Both the position numbers and the translations under genes were made by a program. The notes below the pieces were generated by a model. That model had not been told where the DNA came from. It was given only the letters and a program-made list of their open reading frames with translations, and made no database searches. Positions 33,472-41,124 of a stretch of 53,708 nt of DNA are shown here, piece after piece; positions within the stretch are counted from its first letter, which is position 1, and each line of letters begins with the position of its first letter. The stretch is taken from the NCBI GenBank assembly GCA_947593735.1, contig CANQDT010000015.1, forward strand, positions 1 through 53,708, given 5' to 3'. Source of the stretch: an uncultured Lachnospiraceae bacterium (GTDB lineage Bacteria > Bacillota > Clostridia > Lachnospirales > Lachnospiraceae).

Positions 33472-33500
33472 ATTATATCATGCCGGGAGAAAAAAGACAA
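33472..33500 (-). promoter_or_regulatory. Promoter of the DtxR-family gene
   Basis: Minus strand: TTGTCT (33500-33495), 17 bp, TATAAT (33477-33472). Confidence 0.65.
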
Positions 33501-33517
33501 ATTTAATTTTTGAATTA

Positions 33518-33546
33518 TTGACAACTAATTCGAATAAGTTTATACT
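33518..33546 (+). promoter_or_regulatory. Metal-regulated promoter with operator 1
   Basis: TTGACA (33518-33523), 17 bp, TATACT (33541-33546). The spacer is the near-palindrome AACTAATTCGAATAAGTT (33523-33540). It closely matches the unit at 34780-34808. It drives the Cys-rich peptide gene and perhaps the ZIP gene. Confidence 0.7.
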
Positions 33547-33607
33547 AATCACAGGGCGCGGGAGCGGATCCCGCTGCCTTCAAAACAGAAATGATCGGAG
33601 GGAGTTT

Positions 33608-33766
33608 ATGGGAACGATAGTTGTATCGGTTGTTTTGATCGTGATCGTCGCGTGCATCATACGAAAACTCGTCATGGATAAGAAAAAAGGAAAATCCGGC
33701 TGCGGCTGCGGCTGCGCGGAGTGTGAGATGAACTGCCACAAACCGACCGACGCCGCGCGGCGGTAG
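33608..33766 (+). CDS. Cys-rich FeoB-associated small membrane protein
   Basis: A 52-residue protein: one helix (GTIVVSVVLIVIVACIIRKL), basic linker, then SGCGCGCAECEMNCHK with five cysteines. This is the layout of FeoB-associated Cys-rich (FeoC-like Virus-attachment-P12-type) proteins. It probably helps Fe(II) handling at the FeoB pore. Unusually, it lies 1.8 kb from feoB, with the ZIP gene between them, but behind the same kind of promoter. ATG 33608 follows GGAGGGAG. Confidence 0.75.
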   Translation: MGTIVVSVVLIVIVACIIRKLVMDKKKGKSGCGCGCAECEMNCHKPTDAARR

Positions 33767-33875
33767 CGGACGTGCGCGCGGGAGCGGAAGCCCCTGCGCG
33801 GGACGGGAGAAAAACAAAGCGGGAACTGGCAGATCCGGGGCGTCGTTCATATGATAAAGAAAAGGAGTTGTTAAT

Positions 33876-34652
33876 ATGTTGATCATGTCAGGAATTATGA
33901 TTCCATTCATAGGAACAACGTTGGGAGCAGGATGTGTATTTTTTATGAAACATGGCATGGCGGAATGGCTGCAGAAAGCGCTGCTTGGCTTCGCGTCCGG
34001 CGTTATGATCGCGGCTTCTGTCTGGTCCCTGCTGATCCCCTCGATTCATATGTCGGAGCAGATGGGCAGGCTGTCGTTTGTCCCGGCGCTGGCGGGTCTG
34101 ATGCTGGGCGTGCTGTTTTTGTATCTGCTTGACCGGCTGACACCGCATCTCCATCTGAAAAGCGACGAGCCGGAGGGCCCGCGGGTCAAGCTTGGCAATA
34201 CCGCGATGTTGATGCTTGCCGTTACGCTGCACAATATCCCGGAAGGGATGGCGGTCGGAGTCGTATTCGCGGGGCTGCTCAGCGACAGCCGGGAGATCGG
34301 GCTGTCCGCTGCATATGCGCTCGCGGTCGGGATCGCGATCCAGAATTTCCCGGAGGGCGCGATCATTTCTCTGCCGTTTTGCAGCGAGGGGAACAGCAAA
34401 AAGCGGTCGTTTGGGTTCGGCGTTCTGTCGGGAATTGTCGAACCGCTGGCGGCGGGGGCGACGGTCCTCCTGGCGGAGCTTGTCACGCCGACCCTGCCGT
34501 ACTTTCTCGCATTTGCGGCGGGGGCGATGATTTATGTTGTGATCGAAGAACTGATCCCGGAGGCGACCAGGGATAACCGGACCGATATCTGTACCTGGGG
34601 ATTCGCCATCGGATTTGCGATCATGATGGTGCTGGACGTCGCTTTGGGGTGA
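33876..34652 (+). CDS. ZIP-family metal transporter
   Basis: A 258-residue eight-helix transporter. Metal-site helices are visible: LAVTLHNIPEGMAVGV (helix 4) and ALAVGIAIQNFPEGAIISL (helix 5), with a His-containing loop (TPHLHLKSDEPEGP) between helices 3 and 4. It would import Zn, Fe or Mn. The position inside the iron block suggests Fe(II) or Mn(II). ATG 33876 has AAGGAG 9 bases ahead. Confidence 0.9.
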   Translation: MLIMSGIMIPFIGTTLGAGCVFFMKHGMAEWLQKALLGFASGVMIAASVWSLLIPSIHMSEQMGRLSFVPALAGLMLGVLFLYLLDRLTPHLHLKSDEPEGPRVKLGNTAMLMLAVTLHNIPEGMAVGVVFAGLLSDSREIGLSAAYALAVGIAIQNFPEGAIISLPFCSEGNSKKRSFGFGVLSGIVEPLAAGATVLLAELVTPTLPYFLAFAAGAMIYVVIEELIPEATRDNRTDICTWGFAIGFAIMMVLDVALG

Positions 34653-34779
34653 CGGCGCGGGACAACGCGCGGAATGAGAGAGAAGAAGGGCAGCTGGATG
34701 TTTGATCCGTCCGGCGGTCCTTTTTTTTGCGCGCGGCGAACAGGGGATTTTTTCGGACGGAAAAAAGTTCGATTTATTA

Positions 34780-34808
34780 TTGACAGCTAATACAAATTAG
34801 TATATACT
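34780..34808 (+). promoter_or_regulatory. Metal-regulated promoter with operator 2 (feo)
   Basis: TTGACA (34780-34785), 17 bp, TATACT (34803-34808). The spacer carries CTAAT-ACAA-ATTAG (34787-34800), and the perfect palindrome TTAGTATATACTAA (34798-34811) covers the -10. This is the same arrangement as operator 1. Confidence 0.75.
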
Positions 34809-34855
34809 AACATAGATAAGTGGTGTTTCACAACGACGAAAAGGAGGAGAACAGG

Positions 34856-35068
34856 ATGCCGTTATCTATGGCAAAGGAAGGAGAACCGAATACGATCCGC
34901 AGGATCGGAGGAAAGGAGGAAGTAAGGAAGTTCCTGGAAAATCTGGGCTTTGTGGCAGGCGGGACCGTTACCGTCGTCGCGCAGACGCAGGGAAACCTTA
35001 TCGTGAACGTAAAAAATTCCCGCGTCGCCATCGGGAAAGATATGGCAAATAAAATCATGATCGCATAG
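34856..35068 (+). CDS. FeoA-family protein, first copy
   Basis: A 70-residue SH3-like FeoA protein (FLENLGFVAGGTVTVVAQTQ; ...NVKNSRVAIGKDMANKIMI). FeoA-type proteins support FeoB-dependent ferrous iron uptake from the cytoplasmic side. ATG 34856 follows AAGGAGGAG. Two different feoA genes precede feoB here; the paralog has diverged in sequence. Confidence 0.88.
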   Translation: MPLSMAKEGEPNTIRRIGGKEEVRKFLENLGFVAGGTVTVVAQTQGNLIVNVKNSRVAIGKDMANKIMIA

Positions 35069-35122
35069 CGGGCAGCAGTCGAGGTGGCATCGAAAATTCA
35101 GTTGAGAAAGGAAAGAGCAGGA

Positions 35123-35344
35123 ATGAGAACATTGAGGGACGTCGCCTGCGGGCAGACGGTAAAAGTGGCAAAGCTGACCGGCGAGGGACCGGTAAAGCGC
35201 CGGATCATGGATATGGGCATTACGAAAGGGATCGAGATCTATGTGCGGAAAGTCGCGCCGCTCGGTGATCCCGTGGAAGTGACGGTACGGGGATACGAGC
35301 TGTCCCTGAGAAAAGCGGACGCGGAAATGATCGAGGTCGAATAA
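35123..35344 (+). CDS. feoA: FeoA-family protein, second copy
   Basis: A 73-residue FeoA with the classic signature (PVKRRIMDMGITKGIEIYVR; GDPVEVTVRGYELSLRKADA). It is closer to canonical FeoA than the first copy. ATG 35123 is behind AAAGGAAAG. 86 bp separate it from feoB; that gap contains AT-rich DNA and the palindrome at 35401. Confidence 0.92.
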   Translation: MRTLRDVACGQTVKVAKLTGEGPVKRRIMDMGITKGIEIYVRKVAPLGDPVEVTVRGYELSLRKADAEMIEVE

Positions 35345-35400
35345 TTTTTTTTGCCCTGTAGTTAGTTATAAATAATTATAAGAAGAATAAACAAATATAA

Positions 35401-35416
35401 GTTCGTACATACGAAC
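35401..35416. repeat. Palindrome before feoB
   Basis: GTTCGTACATACGAAC: 7-bp arms around 2 nt, 14 bp before the feoB start. It could be a protein site or an RNA hairpin near the ribosome-binding site. Unassigned. Confidence 0.5.
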
Positions 35417-35430
35417 AGAGAGGTGGATCT

Positions 35431-37578
35431 ATGTCAATCAAAATTGCGCTTGCAGGAAACCCGAACAGCGGGAAAACGACGCTGTTTAACGCGCTGACCG
35501 GCTCCAATCAATTCGTTGGGAACTGGCCGGGCGTTACCGTTGAGAAAAAAGAAGGAAAATGGAAAGGAAACAGGGACGTTTCCATTATGGACCTGCCGGG
35601 GATCTATTCCCTTTCTCCCTATACGCTGGAGGAGGTCGTGGCGAGAAATTATCTGATACAGGAAAAACCGGACGTCATTTTAAATATTGTGGACGGAACG
35701 AATATCGAGCGGAACCTGTATCTGACGACCCAGCTTCTGGAGCTTGGGATCCCGGTTGTCGTGGCGGTGAATATGGCGGATATTCTCGAAAAATCCGGAG
35801 ACCGCTTAAACCTGGATAAGCTGAGCAAAAAAATCGGATGTGAGGTTGCGGCGGTGTCGGCGCTGAAAGGAACCGGTGTCCGGGAAGCGGCTGAGCGGGC
35901 GGTCGCCGCCGCGCGGCAGGGGAAAGCGCCGACCCCGCATACATTTTCCGATGAAGTCGAAGCGCAGATCCGGCTCGCGGAAGAAAAAATCAGCGCGCAG
36001 GTTCCGGAGGGACAGAAGCGGTTTTTCGCGATCAAATTACTGGAGCGGGATGAAAAGATCACCGCGCAGCTTCCGGACGCGCCGGACGTTTCGCAGGAGA
36101 TCCGTCAACTCGAACAAAAGTTCGATGACGATGTGGAGAGCATTATCACAAATGAACGCTATGTTTATCTGTCCTCCGTTATTCAGGACTGTTACCGGAA
36201 GAGCGGGAAACGGGCGATGACGACGTCCGACCGGATCGACCGGATCGTGACCAACCGGTGGCTTGCCCTGCCGATCTTCGCGGTCGTTATGTTTGCCGTC
36301 TATTACATTTCGGTGACGACCGTGGGAACCTGGGCGACCGACTGGGCAAACGACGGTGTATTCGGGGACGGCTGGAACCTGTTTGGCATACAGAGTTTGC
36401 ATATTCCCGGAATCCCGGTGCTGGTGGAAGCATTGTTGGACGCCCTTCACTGCGCGGACTGGCTGAAAGGGCTGATCCTTGACGGAATCGTCGCGGGAGT
36501 CGGCGCGGTGCTTGGATTTGTGCCGCAGATGCTTGTACTGTTTTTGTTTCTTGCATTTCTGGAAGCGTGCGGCTATATGGCGCGGGTCGCGTTTATCATG
36601 GACCGGATCTTCCGCAAATTCGGACTTTCGGGAAAATCGTTCATTCCGATGCTGATCGGGAGCGGCTGCGGGGTTCCCGGCATCATGGCGTCGCGGACCA
36701 TCGAAAACGACCGGGACCGGAAAATGACGATCATGACGACGACCTTTATCCCGTGCGGCGCGAAGCTCCCCATTATCGCGCTGATCGCGGGCGCGCTGTT
36801 CAACGGGGCGTGGTGGGTCGCGCCGAGCGCGTACTTTGTCGGGATCGCGGCGATCGTCTGCTCCGGGATCCTGTTAAAGAAAACAAAAATGTTTTCCGGG
36901 GATCCGGCTCCGTTTGTGATGGAGCTTCCCGCTTATCATATGCCGACGGTCGGAAACGTCCTGAGGAGTATGTGGGAACGCGCCTGGTCGTTTATCAAAA
37001 AGGCGGGGACGATCATTCTGCTCTCGACGATCTTTGTATGGTTTACGACTTATTTCGGATGGGTGGACGGCAAGTTCCGGATGCTTGACGATATGGAAAT
37101 CGACCATAGTATCCTCGCGATGATCGGAAGCGCGGTCTGCCCGCTGTTCGCGCCGCTCGGATGGGGCGACTGGAAATCGGCGGTCGCGGCGATTACCGGT
37201 CTGGTCGCGAAAGAAAACGTCGTCGGGACATTCGGTATCCTGTTTGGATTTGCCGAAGTCGCGGAGGACGGATCGGAGATCTGGGGGACCCTCGCCGGAA
37301 GTATGTCGATGCTGGCGGCGTATTCCTTTATGGTATTTAATCTGCTGTGCGCGCCCTGCTTCGCGGCGATGGGAGCCATCAAGCGGGAGATGAACAACGC
37401 CGGATGGTTCTGGTTCGCGATCGGATATCAGACGCTGCTCGCCTATGTCGTTTCCCTCTGTATTTATCAGCTCGGGACATTTTTTACCGGCGGCGGATTC
37501 GGGTTCCTGACGCTCGTCGCCGTCGCACTTGTCATTGGATTCCTCTACCTTCTGTTCCGACCGCAGAAGCGGCAATAG
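35431..37578 (+). CDS. feoB: Ferrous iron transport protein FeoB
   Basis: A 715-residue Fe(II) transporter with an N-terminal G domain: G1 GNPNSGKTTLFN, G2 VGNWPGVTVEKKEG, G3 DLPGIYSLSPYT, G4 NMAD. A helical spacer (GDI domain) covers about 170-270. The membrane part has two Gate motifs, each with a conserved Cys (GSGCGVPGIMASRTI, and FIPCGAKLPI), and ends with a long hydrophobic tail. Usual length. With two FeoA proteins it forms the main iron uptake system visible here. Confidence 0.96.
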   Translation: MSIKIALAGNPNSGKTTLFNALTGSNQFVGNWPGVTVEKKEGKWKGNRDVSIMDLPGIYSLSPYTLEEVVARNYLIQEKPDVILNIVDGTNIERNLYLTTQLLELGIPVVVAVNMADILEKSGDRLNLDKLSKKIGCEVAAVSALKGTGVREAAERAVAAARQGKAPTPHTFSDEVEAQIRLAEEKISAQVPEGQKRFFAIKLLERDEKITAQLPDAPDVSQEIRQLEQKFDDDVESIITNERYVYLSSVIQDCYRKSGKRAMTTSDRIDRIVTNRWLALPIFAVVMFAVYYISVTTVGTWATDWANDGVFGDGWNLFGIQSLHIPGIPVLVEALLDALHCADWLKGLILDGIVAGVGAVLGFVPQMLVLFLFLAFLEACGYMARVAFIMDRIFRKFGLSGKSFIPMLIGSGCGVPGIMASRTIENDRDRKMTIMTTTFIPCGAKLPIIALIAGALFNGAWWVAPSAYFVGIAAIVCSGILLKKTKMFSGDPAPFVMELPAYHMPTVGNVLRSMWERAWSFIKKAGTIILLSTIFVWFTTYFGWVDGKFRMLDDMEIDHSILAMIGSAVCPLFAPLGWGDWKSAVAAITGLVAKENVVGTFGILFGFAEVAEDGSEIWGTLAGSMSMLAAYSFMVFNLLCAPCFAAMGAIKREMNNAGWFWFAIGYQTLLAYVVSLCIYQLGTFFTGGGFGFLTLVAVALVIGFLYLLFRPQKRQ

Positions 37579-37650
37579 GAACCGAACCGGGGACAGGAAC
37601 GGAACATTTAACCGTGTCATAGTATAACAGTAAGTGCATTGGGAGACTAT

Positions 37651-38076
37651 ATGCGGAGAATGATCACAGCGCTTGGCATCTGCCTGGCGCTTTTCCTGTC
37701 CGGCTGCCATGTCATGGAGGAGGACGAGGTGAAAAAAAGGCTCGATTATACCATCAGCAGTTATGACCGCCTCCCCCGGGAACTGCAGGAGGTCATTGAC
37801 CGGAAAAAAGAACAGCCGTTCCAGATTACCTACAGCAACCGGGATTCCTGCTTTATCGTGATCGGATACGGCGGGCAGCAGATGGGAAAATATGGGATAC
37901 AGGTAAGGGAGCTGTACGCGCTGCGCGACGGATACCATGTCCGGACGGAACTGATCGGAACGGGAAAGGGGACAAAAGAAGGAAAAGACGGCATCGTCTA
38001 TACGCCGTTCATTATTATAAAAACGCGCCGTCTGTATGGAAAATATTCCGATCAGCTTCATGCGATTTCCTCCTGA
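37651..38076 (+). CDS. Lipoprotein with PrcB-like C-terminal domain
   Basis: A 141-residue protein: signal peptide with lipobox LFLSGC (Cys near residue 18), then an extracytoplasmic domain. The C-terminal part (YGIQVRELYALRDGYHVRTE followed by VYTPFIIIKT) resembles the PrcB C-terminal domain found in protease-associated lipoproteins. ATG 37651 with GGGAG 6 bases ahead is preferred to TTG 37639. The function is unknown. Confidence 0.7.
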   Translation: MRRMITALGICLALFLSGCHVMEEDEVKKRLDYTISSYDRLPRELQEVIDRKKEQPFQITYSNRDSCFIVIGYGGQQMGKYGIQVRELYALRDGYHVRTELIGTGKGTKEGKDGIVYTPFIIIKTRRLYGKYSDQLHAISS

Positions 38077-38100
38077 CCGCGTCCCGGTTCAAAATGGGCG

Positions 38101-38129
38101 TCATATTTTTTCCTGCCAGTTCATACAAT
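38101..38129 (+). promoter_or_regulatory. Sigma-E-type promoter of sipL
   Basis: TCATATT (38101-38107), 14 bp, CATACAAT (38122-38129). All positions fit the mother-cell sigma-E consensus KMATATT, 13-15 bp, CATACAMT. It lies 29 bp before the start of sipL. Confidence 0.8.
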
Positions 38130-38157
38130 AAGGTAGGATAGCAGAGGAGGCGCCTTT

Positions 38158-39729
38158 ATGAATATAGAAAAAAACCGAATGAACGTCACGGTCGTCAAAG
38201 GGACCAAAAATGTCCAGACGACGATAGATTCTGATATGAATGTCCCCGATACGAAGCCGGACATTGAGAAAATAATTGCCAGCAGGCAGGAAGCGACCAT
38301 CCAGAACGTAGAGGCGATGATTGATAAACTGAAAGTGGAGGGCAGGATCCTGGTATCCATCCTGTATTCGACTTTTGGAGAAAAACCGGAGCTGGCTTCT
38401 TTTTCCCAGACCATCCCGTTTGACGAGATCATACATATGGACGGTGTACTGCCCATGGATACGGTAAAAGTGAGCGGCGTGATGGAGGACAGCGCGATTT
38501 CGGTCATCAATTCCAGAAAGCTCGGCGTGAAAGGGATCCTTACCCTGTCGATTTCGGCAAGCGACGTCGATATGATGGAGGGATGCACGGCTATCGAGGA
38601 CGATCATGTACAGCAGCTGCACAAACGGCTGCATTTGTCTACGATGGTCGTCAACAAGAAAGACTCCGCGCGGGTCAAAGAGGAGATCATGCTGCCGAAC
38701 CAGAAACCGAATATTGGGAAAATCCTGTGGTACGATGTGCAGATGAACCACCCGGAGATCAAGGTGCAGGACGGACAGATCCCGATCCGCGGGGAGATGC
38801 AGCTTTTTCTGCTGTATGAGACGGCGGAAGAACAGACGCCCGTCCAATGTATGGAATGGGAATTTCCGTTCCATGTCGATGTGCAGTGCAGCGAGTGCCG
38901 GGAAGGCATGATCGAAAACATCGGCGTCTCCATCGGTTCGAGGCAGGTGGACGCGAAGCCGGACGAAGACGGGGAAGAGCGGGTACTTGTCGCGGAGATC
39001 GGGCTTGACCTGGATCTGAAGATCTATGACGATCTGAATGTGGATTTCCTTTGGGACGCCTATATCCCGACAGGAAATCTGAAGCTGGATACGAAAGAAT
39101 TTGAGTACGAACGGCTTATGATGAAAAACAGCGGGAAGACGAGGGTCAGCAAGCGGATCCGCCCGGGCGACGGGCAGCCGGGCGCAATGCAGCTGTGCCA
39201 TGTGGACGGGACGGTCAAGGTTGACGATTCCGAGATCGTGGAAAACGGGATTCTCGTCGAGGGAGTCGTCGCCGTCAACGTAATTTACATCAGCAGCCAG
39301 GACAACAATCCTTTGCAGAGTACGTCGGCGCTGATCCCATTTTCCTATACCGTGGAAACGGCGCCCCTGACTCCGGAAGATCATTATGACGTACAGGTAT
39401 CGCTGGATCAGCTCAGCGGCTCCATGCTGGACGCGGAGGAAATGGAATGTAAGGGGACGATCAATGTAACGGTCCTCACATTTGAAAAAGAACGGACAAC
39501 GATGATCACCGGCGCGGAGGAAGAAGCCTTTGATATGGAAGAATTTGAAAAAATGCCCGGGATTGTCGGCTATTATGTCCGGGAGGGCGATACCCTCTGG
39601 AACATTGCCAAACAATACCATACGACTGTGGAATCCATGAAGCAGATGAACGACCTGGCAGGCGATGAGATCATCCCCGGCGACCGGCTGATCATCGTCA
39701 AAGACTGCGACATCTCTTATACCGAATAA
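38158..39729 (+). CDS. sipL: SipL-like spore coat morphogenesis protein
   Basis: A 523-residue protein with repeated SPOCS (DUF3794) sequence (about 20-150, 170-290 and 310-440; for example IPFDEIIHMDGVLPMDTVKV) and a C-terminal LysM domain at about 473-520 (YYVREGDTLWNIAKQYHTTV). SipL in Clostridioides difficile binds SpoIVA through its LysM domain and anchors the coat on the forespore. No signal peptide, so it acts in the mother-cell cytoplasm. The sigma-E promoter upstream fits. It is followed by a perfect 16-bp hairpin. Confidence 0.88.
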   Translation: MNIEKNRMNVTVVKGTKNVQTTIDSDMNVPDTKPDIEKIIASRQEATIQNVEAMIDKLKVEGRILVSILYSTFGEKPELASFSQTIPFDEIIHMDGVLPMDTVKVSGVMEDSAISVINSRKLGVKGILTLSISASDVDMMEGCTAIEDDHVQQLHKRLHLSTMVVNKKDSARVKEEIMLPNQKPNIGKILWYDVQMNHPEIKVQDGQIPIRGEMQLFLLYETAEEQTPVQCMEWEFPFHVDVQCSECREGMIENIGVSIGSRQVDAKPDEDGEERVLVAEIGLDLDLKIYDDLNVDFLWDAYIPTGNLKLDTKEFEYERLMMKNSGKTRVSKRIRPGDGQPGAMQLCHVDGTVKVDDSEIVENGILVEGVVAVNVIYISSQDNNPLQSTSALIPFSYTVETAPLTPEDHYDVQVSLDQLSGSMLDAEEMECKGTINVTVLTFEKERTTMITGAEEEAFDMEEFEKMPGIVGYYVREGDTLWNIAKQYHTTVESMKQMNDLAGDEIIPGDRLIIVKDCDISYTE

Positions 39730-39731
39730 AA

Positions 39732-39772
39732 AAGAAAGGACAGATTGTGCTTGTGCCAATCTGTCCTTTCTT
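39732..39772 (+). terminator. Hairpin after sipL
   Basis: AAGAAAGGACAGATTG (39732-39747) pairs with CAATCTGTCCTTTCTT (39757-39772): a perfect 16-bp stem with a 9-nt loop. It ends with TTATAT rather than a long U-tract. Confidence 0.7.
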
Positions 39773-39794
39773 ATATAATGATACCAAGGGTATA

Positions 39795-39835
39795 AAGGTC
39801 ATGCGTTTCATGTTTACATGAAAACGCATGACCTT
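39795..39835. repeat. Long inverted repeat before the 105-bp array
   Basis: AAGGTCATGCGTTT (39795-39808) and AAACGCATGACCTT (39822-39835), a perfect 14-bp pair, enclose a smaller CATG...CATG pair. The array begins 5 bp later. Confidence 0.75.
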
Positions 39836-39840
39836 GAGAC

Positions 39841-40193
39841 CCGCAAACCATGAGAAAGGAGCCCGATAGGGCGGATTTCGAATGGTTAGGAATGCGAAAG
39901 CACGAAGTGCGGAGCAGTCCGATGGTATCATGGAATGATGTAGCCCCGCAAACCATGAGAAAGGAGCCCGGCAGGGCGGATTTCGAATGGTTAGGAATGC
40001 GAAAGCACGAAGTGCGGAGCAGTCCGGTGGTATCATGGAATGACGTAGACCCGCAAACCATGAGAAAGGAGCCCGATAGGGCGGATTTCAAATGGTTAGG
40101 GTAGAGAGAAAGGAACCCGGTAGGGCGGATTTCGAATGGTTAAGGTAGAGAGAAAGAAGCCCGGCAGGGCGGATTTTGAGAAAGGAGCCCGAC
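39841..40193 (+). repeat. Tandem 105-bp repeats leading into ispE
   Basis: Two full 105-bp units (39841-39945 and 39946-40050) begin CCGCAAACCATGAGAAAGGA. A partial third (40051-40100) and two shorter degenerate units (40101-40143, 40144-40177) follow. The array ends in GAGAAAGGAGCCCG, which serves as the ispE ribosome-binding site. Each unit carries a copy of this AGAAAGGAGCCCG box. The unit length is a multiple of 3, so open frames run through on both strands, but neither has convincing initiation. No gene is called in 39773-40193. Confidence 0.85.
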
Positions 40194-41093
40194 ATGAACG
40201 AGTGTAGAATACGGGCTTATGGAAAAATCAATCTGGGTCTGGACGTGATCGGAAAGCGCCCGGACGGATATCATGACGTCCGCATGGTCATGCAGACCGT
40301 GCAGTTATATGATCAGGTCGTTTTGTCGGTCAGGGAACAGCCTGGCGTCACAATGGAATGTAACCTGCCGTTTCTTCCGGTGGACGGGCATAATCTGGTT
40401 TACCGCGCGGTGGAACGGATGAGGCAGGAATATCGGATCCATGCCGGCGTCCATATCAGGCTCCGGAAATGCATCCCTGTTTCGGCAGGCATGGCGGGCG
40501 GGAGCAGCGACTGCGCCGCGGCGCTCTATGGAATGAACCGTCTGTTTGAACTGGGGCAGCCGGTGGAAAAACTGATGGAACTCGGCGTAACGCTCGGAGC
40601 GGACGTGCCGTATTGCCTGATGCGCGGAACGGCGCTGGCGGAGGGGATCGGGGAGATACTGACGCCGCTTGCCCCGATGCCGGATTGCTTTTTGCTGATC
40701 GCAAAGCCGCCGGTCAGCGTTTCTACCAGATGGGTATATGAAAATCTGGATCTGGAGGCGGGAACCATCCATCCGGATATCGACGGAATGGTGGACGCCC
40801 TGGAACAGGGAAGCCTGGAGGGGGTCGCCCGCCGTCTGGGAAACGTGCTGGAGGACGTAACGATCCCGGAGTATCCGGTGATCCGGAGGATCAAAGAGCG
40901 GATGCTGGAGCTGGGAGCGGAAAATGCGCTTATGAGCGGAAGCGGACCGACCGTATTCGGGATATTCGCGGAGGCGGAGACGGCGCAGGCGGCGTGTACG
41001 GCAATGAGACTGGAGCGGGAAGCGCGCCAGATCTATCTGGTCCGACCGTTTTACGCGGATAACAGGGGAATTGGAGATAAAAAACAGAATTGA
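40194..41093 (+). CDS. ispE: 4-diphosphocytidyl-2-C-methyl-D-erythritol kinase
   Basis: A 299-residue GHMP kinase of the MEP isoprenoid pathway. AYGKINLGLDVIGKRPDGYH at the N-terminus, ATP loop PVSAGMAGGSSDCAAAL near residue 97, and C-terminal LMSGSGPTVFGIF. ATG 40194 follows AAAGGAG, which is the last copy of the repeat box described upstream. It overlaps the possible TTG start of rmuC but not its preferred ATG. Confidence 0.95.
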   Translation: MNECRIRAYGKINLGLDVIGKRPDGYHDVRMVMQTVQLYDQVVLSVREQPGVTMECNLPFLPVDGHNLVYRAVERMRQEYRIHAGVHIRLRKCIPVSAGMAGGSSDCAAALYGMNRLFELGQPVEKLMELGVTLGADVPYCLMRGTALAEGIGEILTPLAPMPDCFLLIAKPPVSVSTRWVYENLDLEAGTIHPDIDGMVDALEQGSLEGVARRLGNVLEDVTIPEYPVIRRIKERMLELGAENALMSGSGPTVFGIFAEAETAQAACTAMRLEREARQIYLVRPFYADNRGIGDKKQN

Positions 41094-41124
41094 GGCAGAG
41101 AGAAGAACAGGAGCGGATGATGAG

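Noticed and set aside
35401-35416. LexA/SOS box before feoB
   Set aside because: The half-sites are in the order GTTC...GAAC, opposite to the Gram-positive SOS box GAAC-N4-GTTC.
39771-40104. Repeat-encoded proteins on either strand of the 105-bp array
   Set aside because: The frames stay open because the unit is a multiple of 3. Starts lack good ribosome-binding sites and the same DNA is open on both strands, so I list it as a repeat and leave coding as a question.
39841-40193. CRISPR array
   Set aside because: Units are directly adjacent with no unique spacers of constant length, and no cas gene is near.
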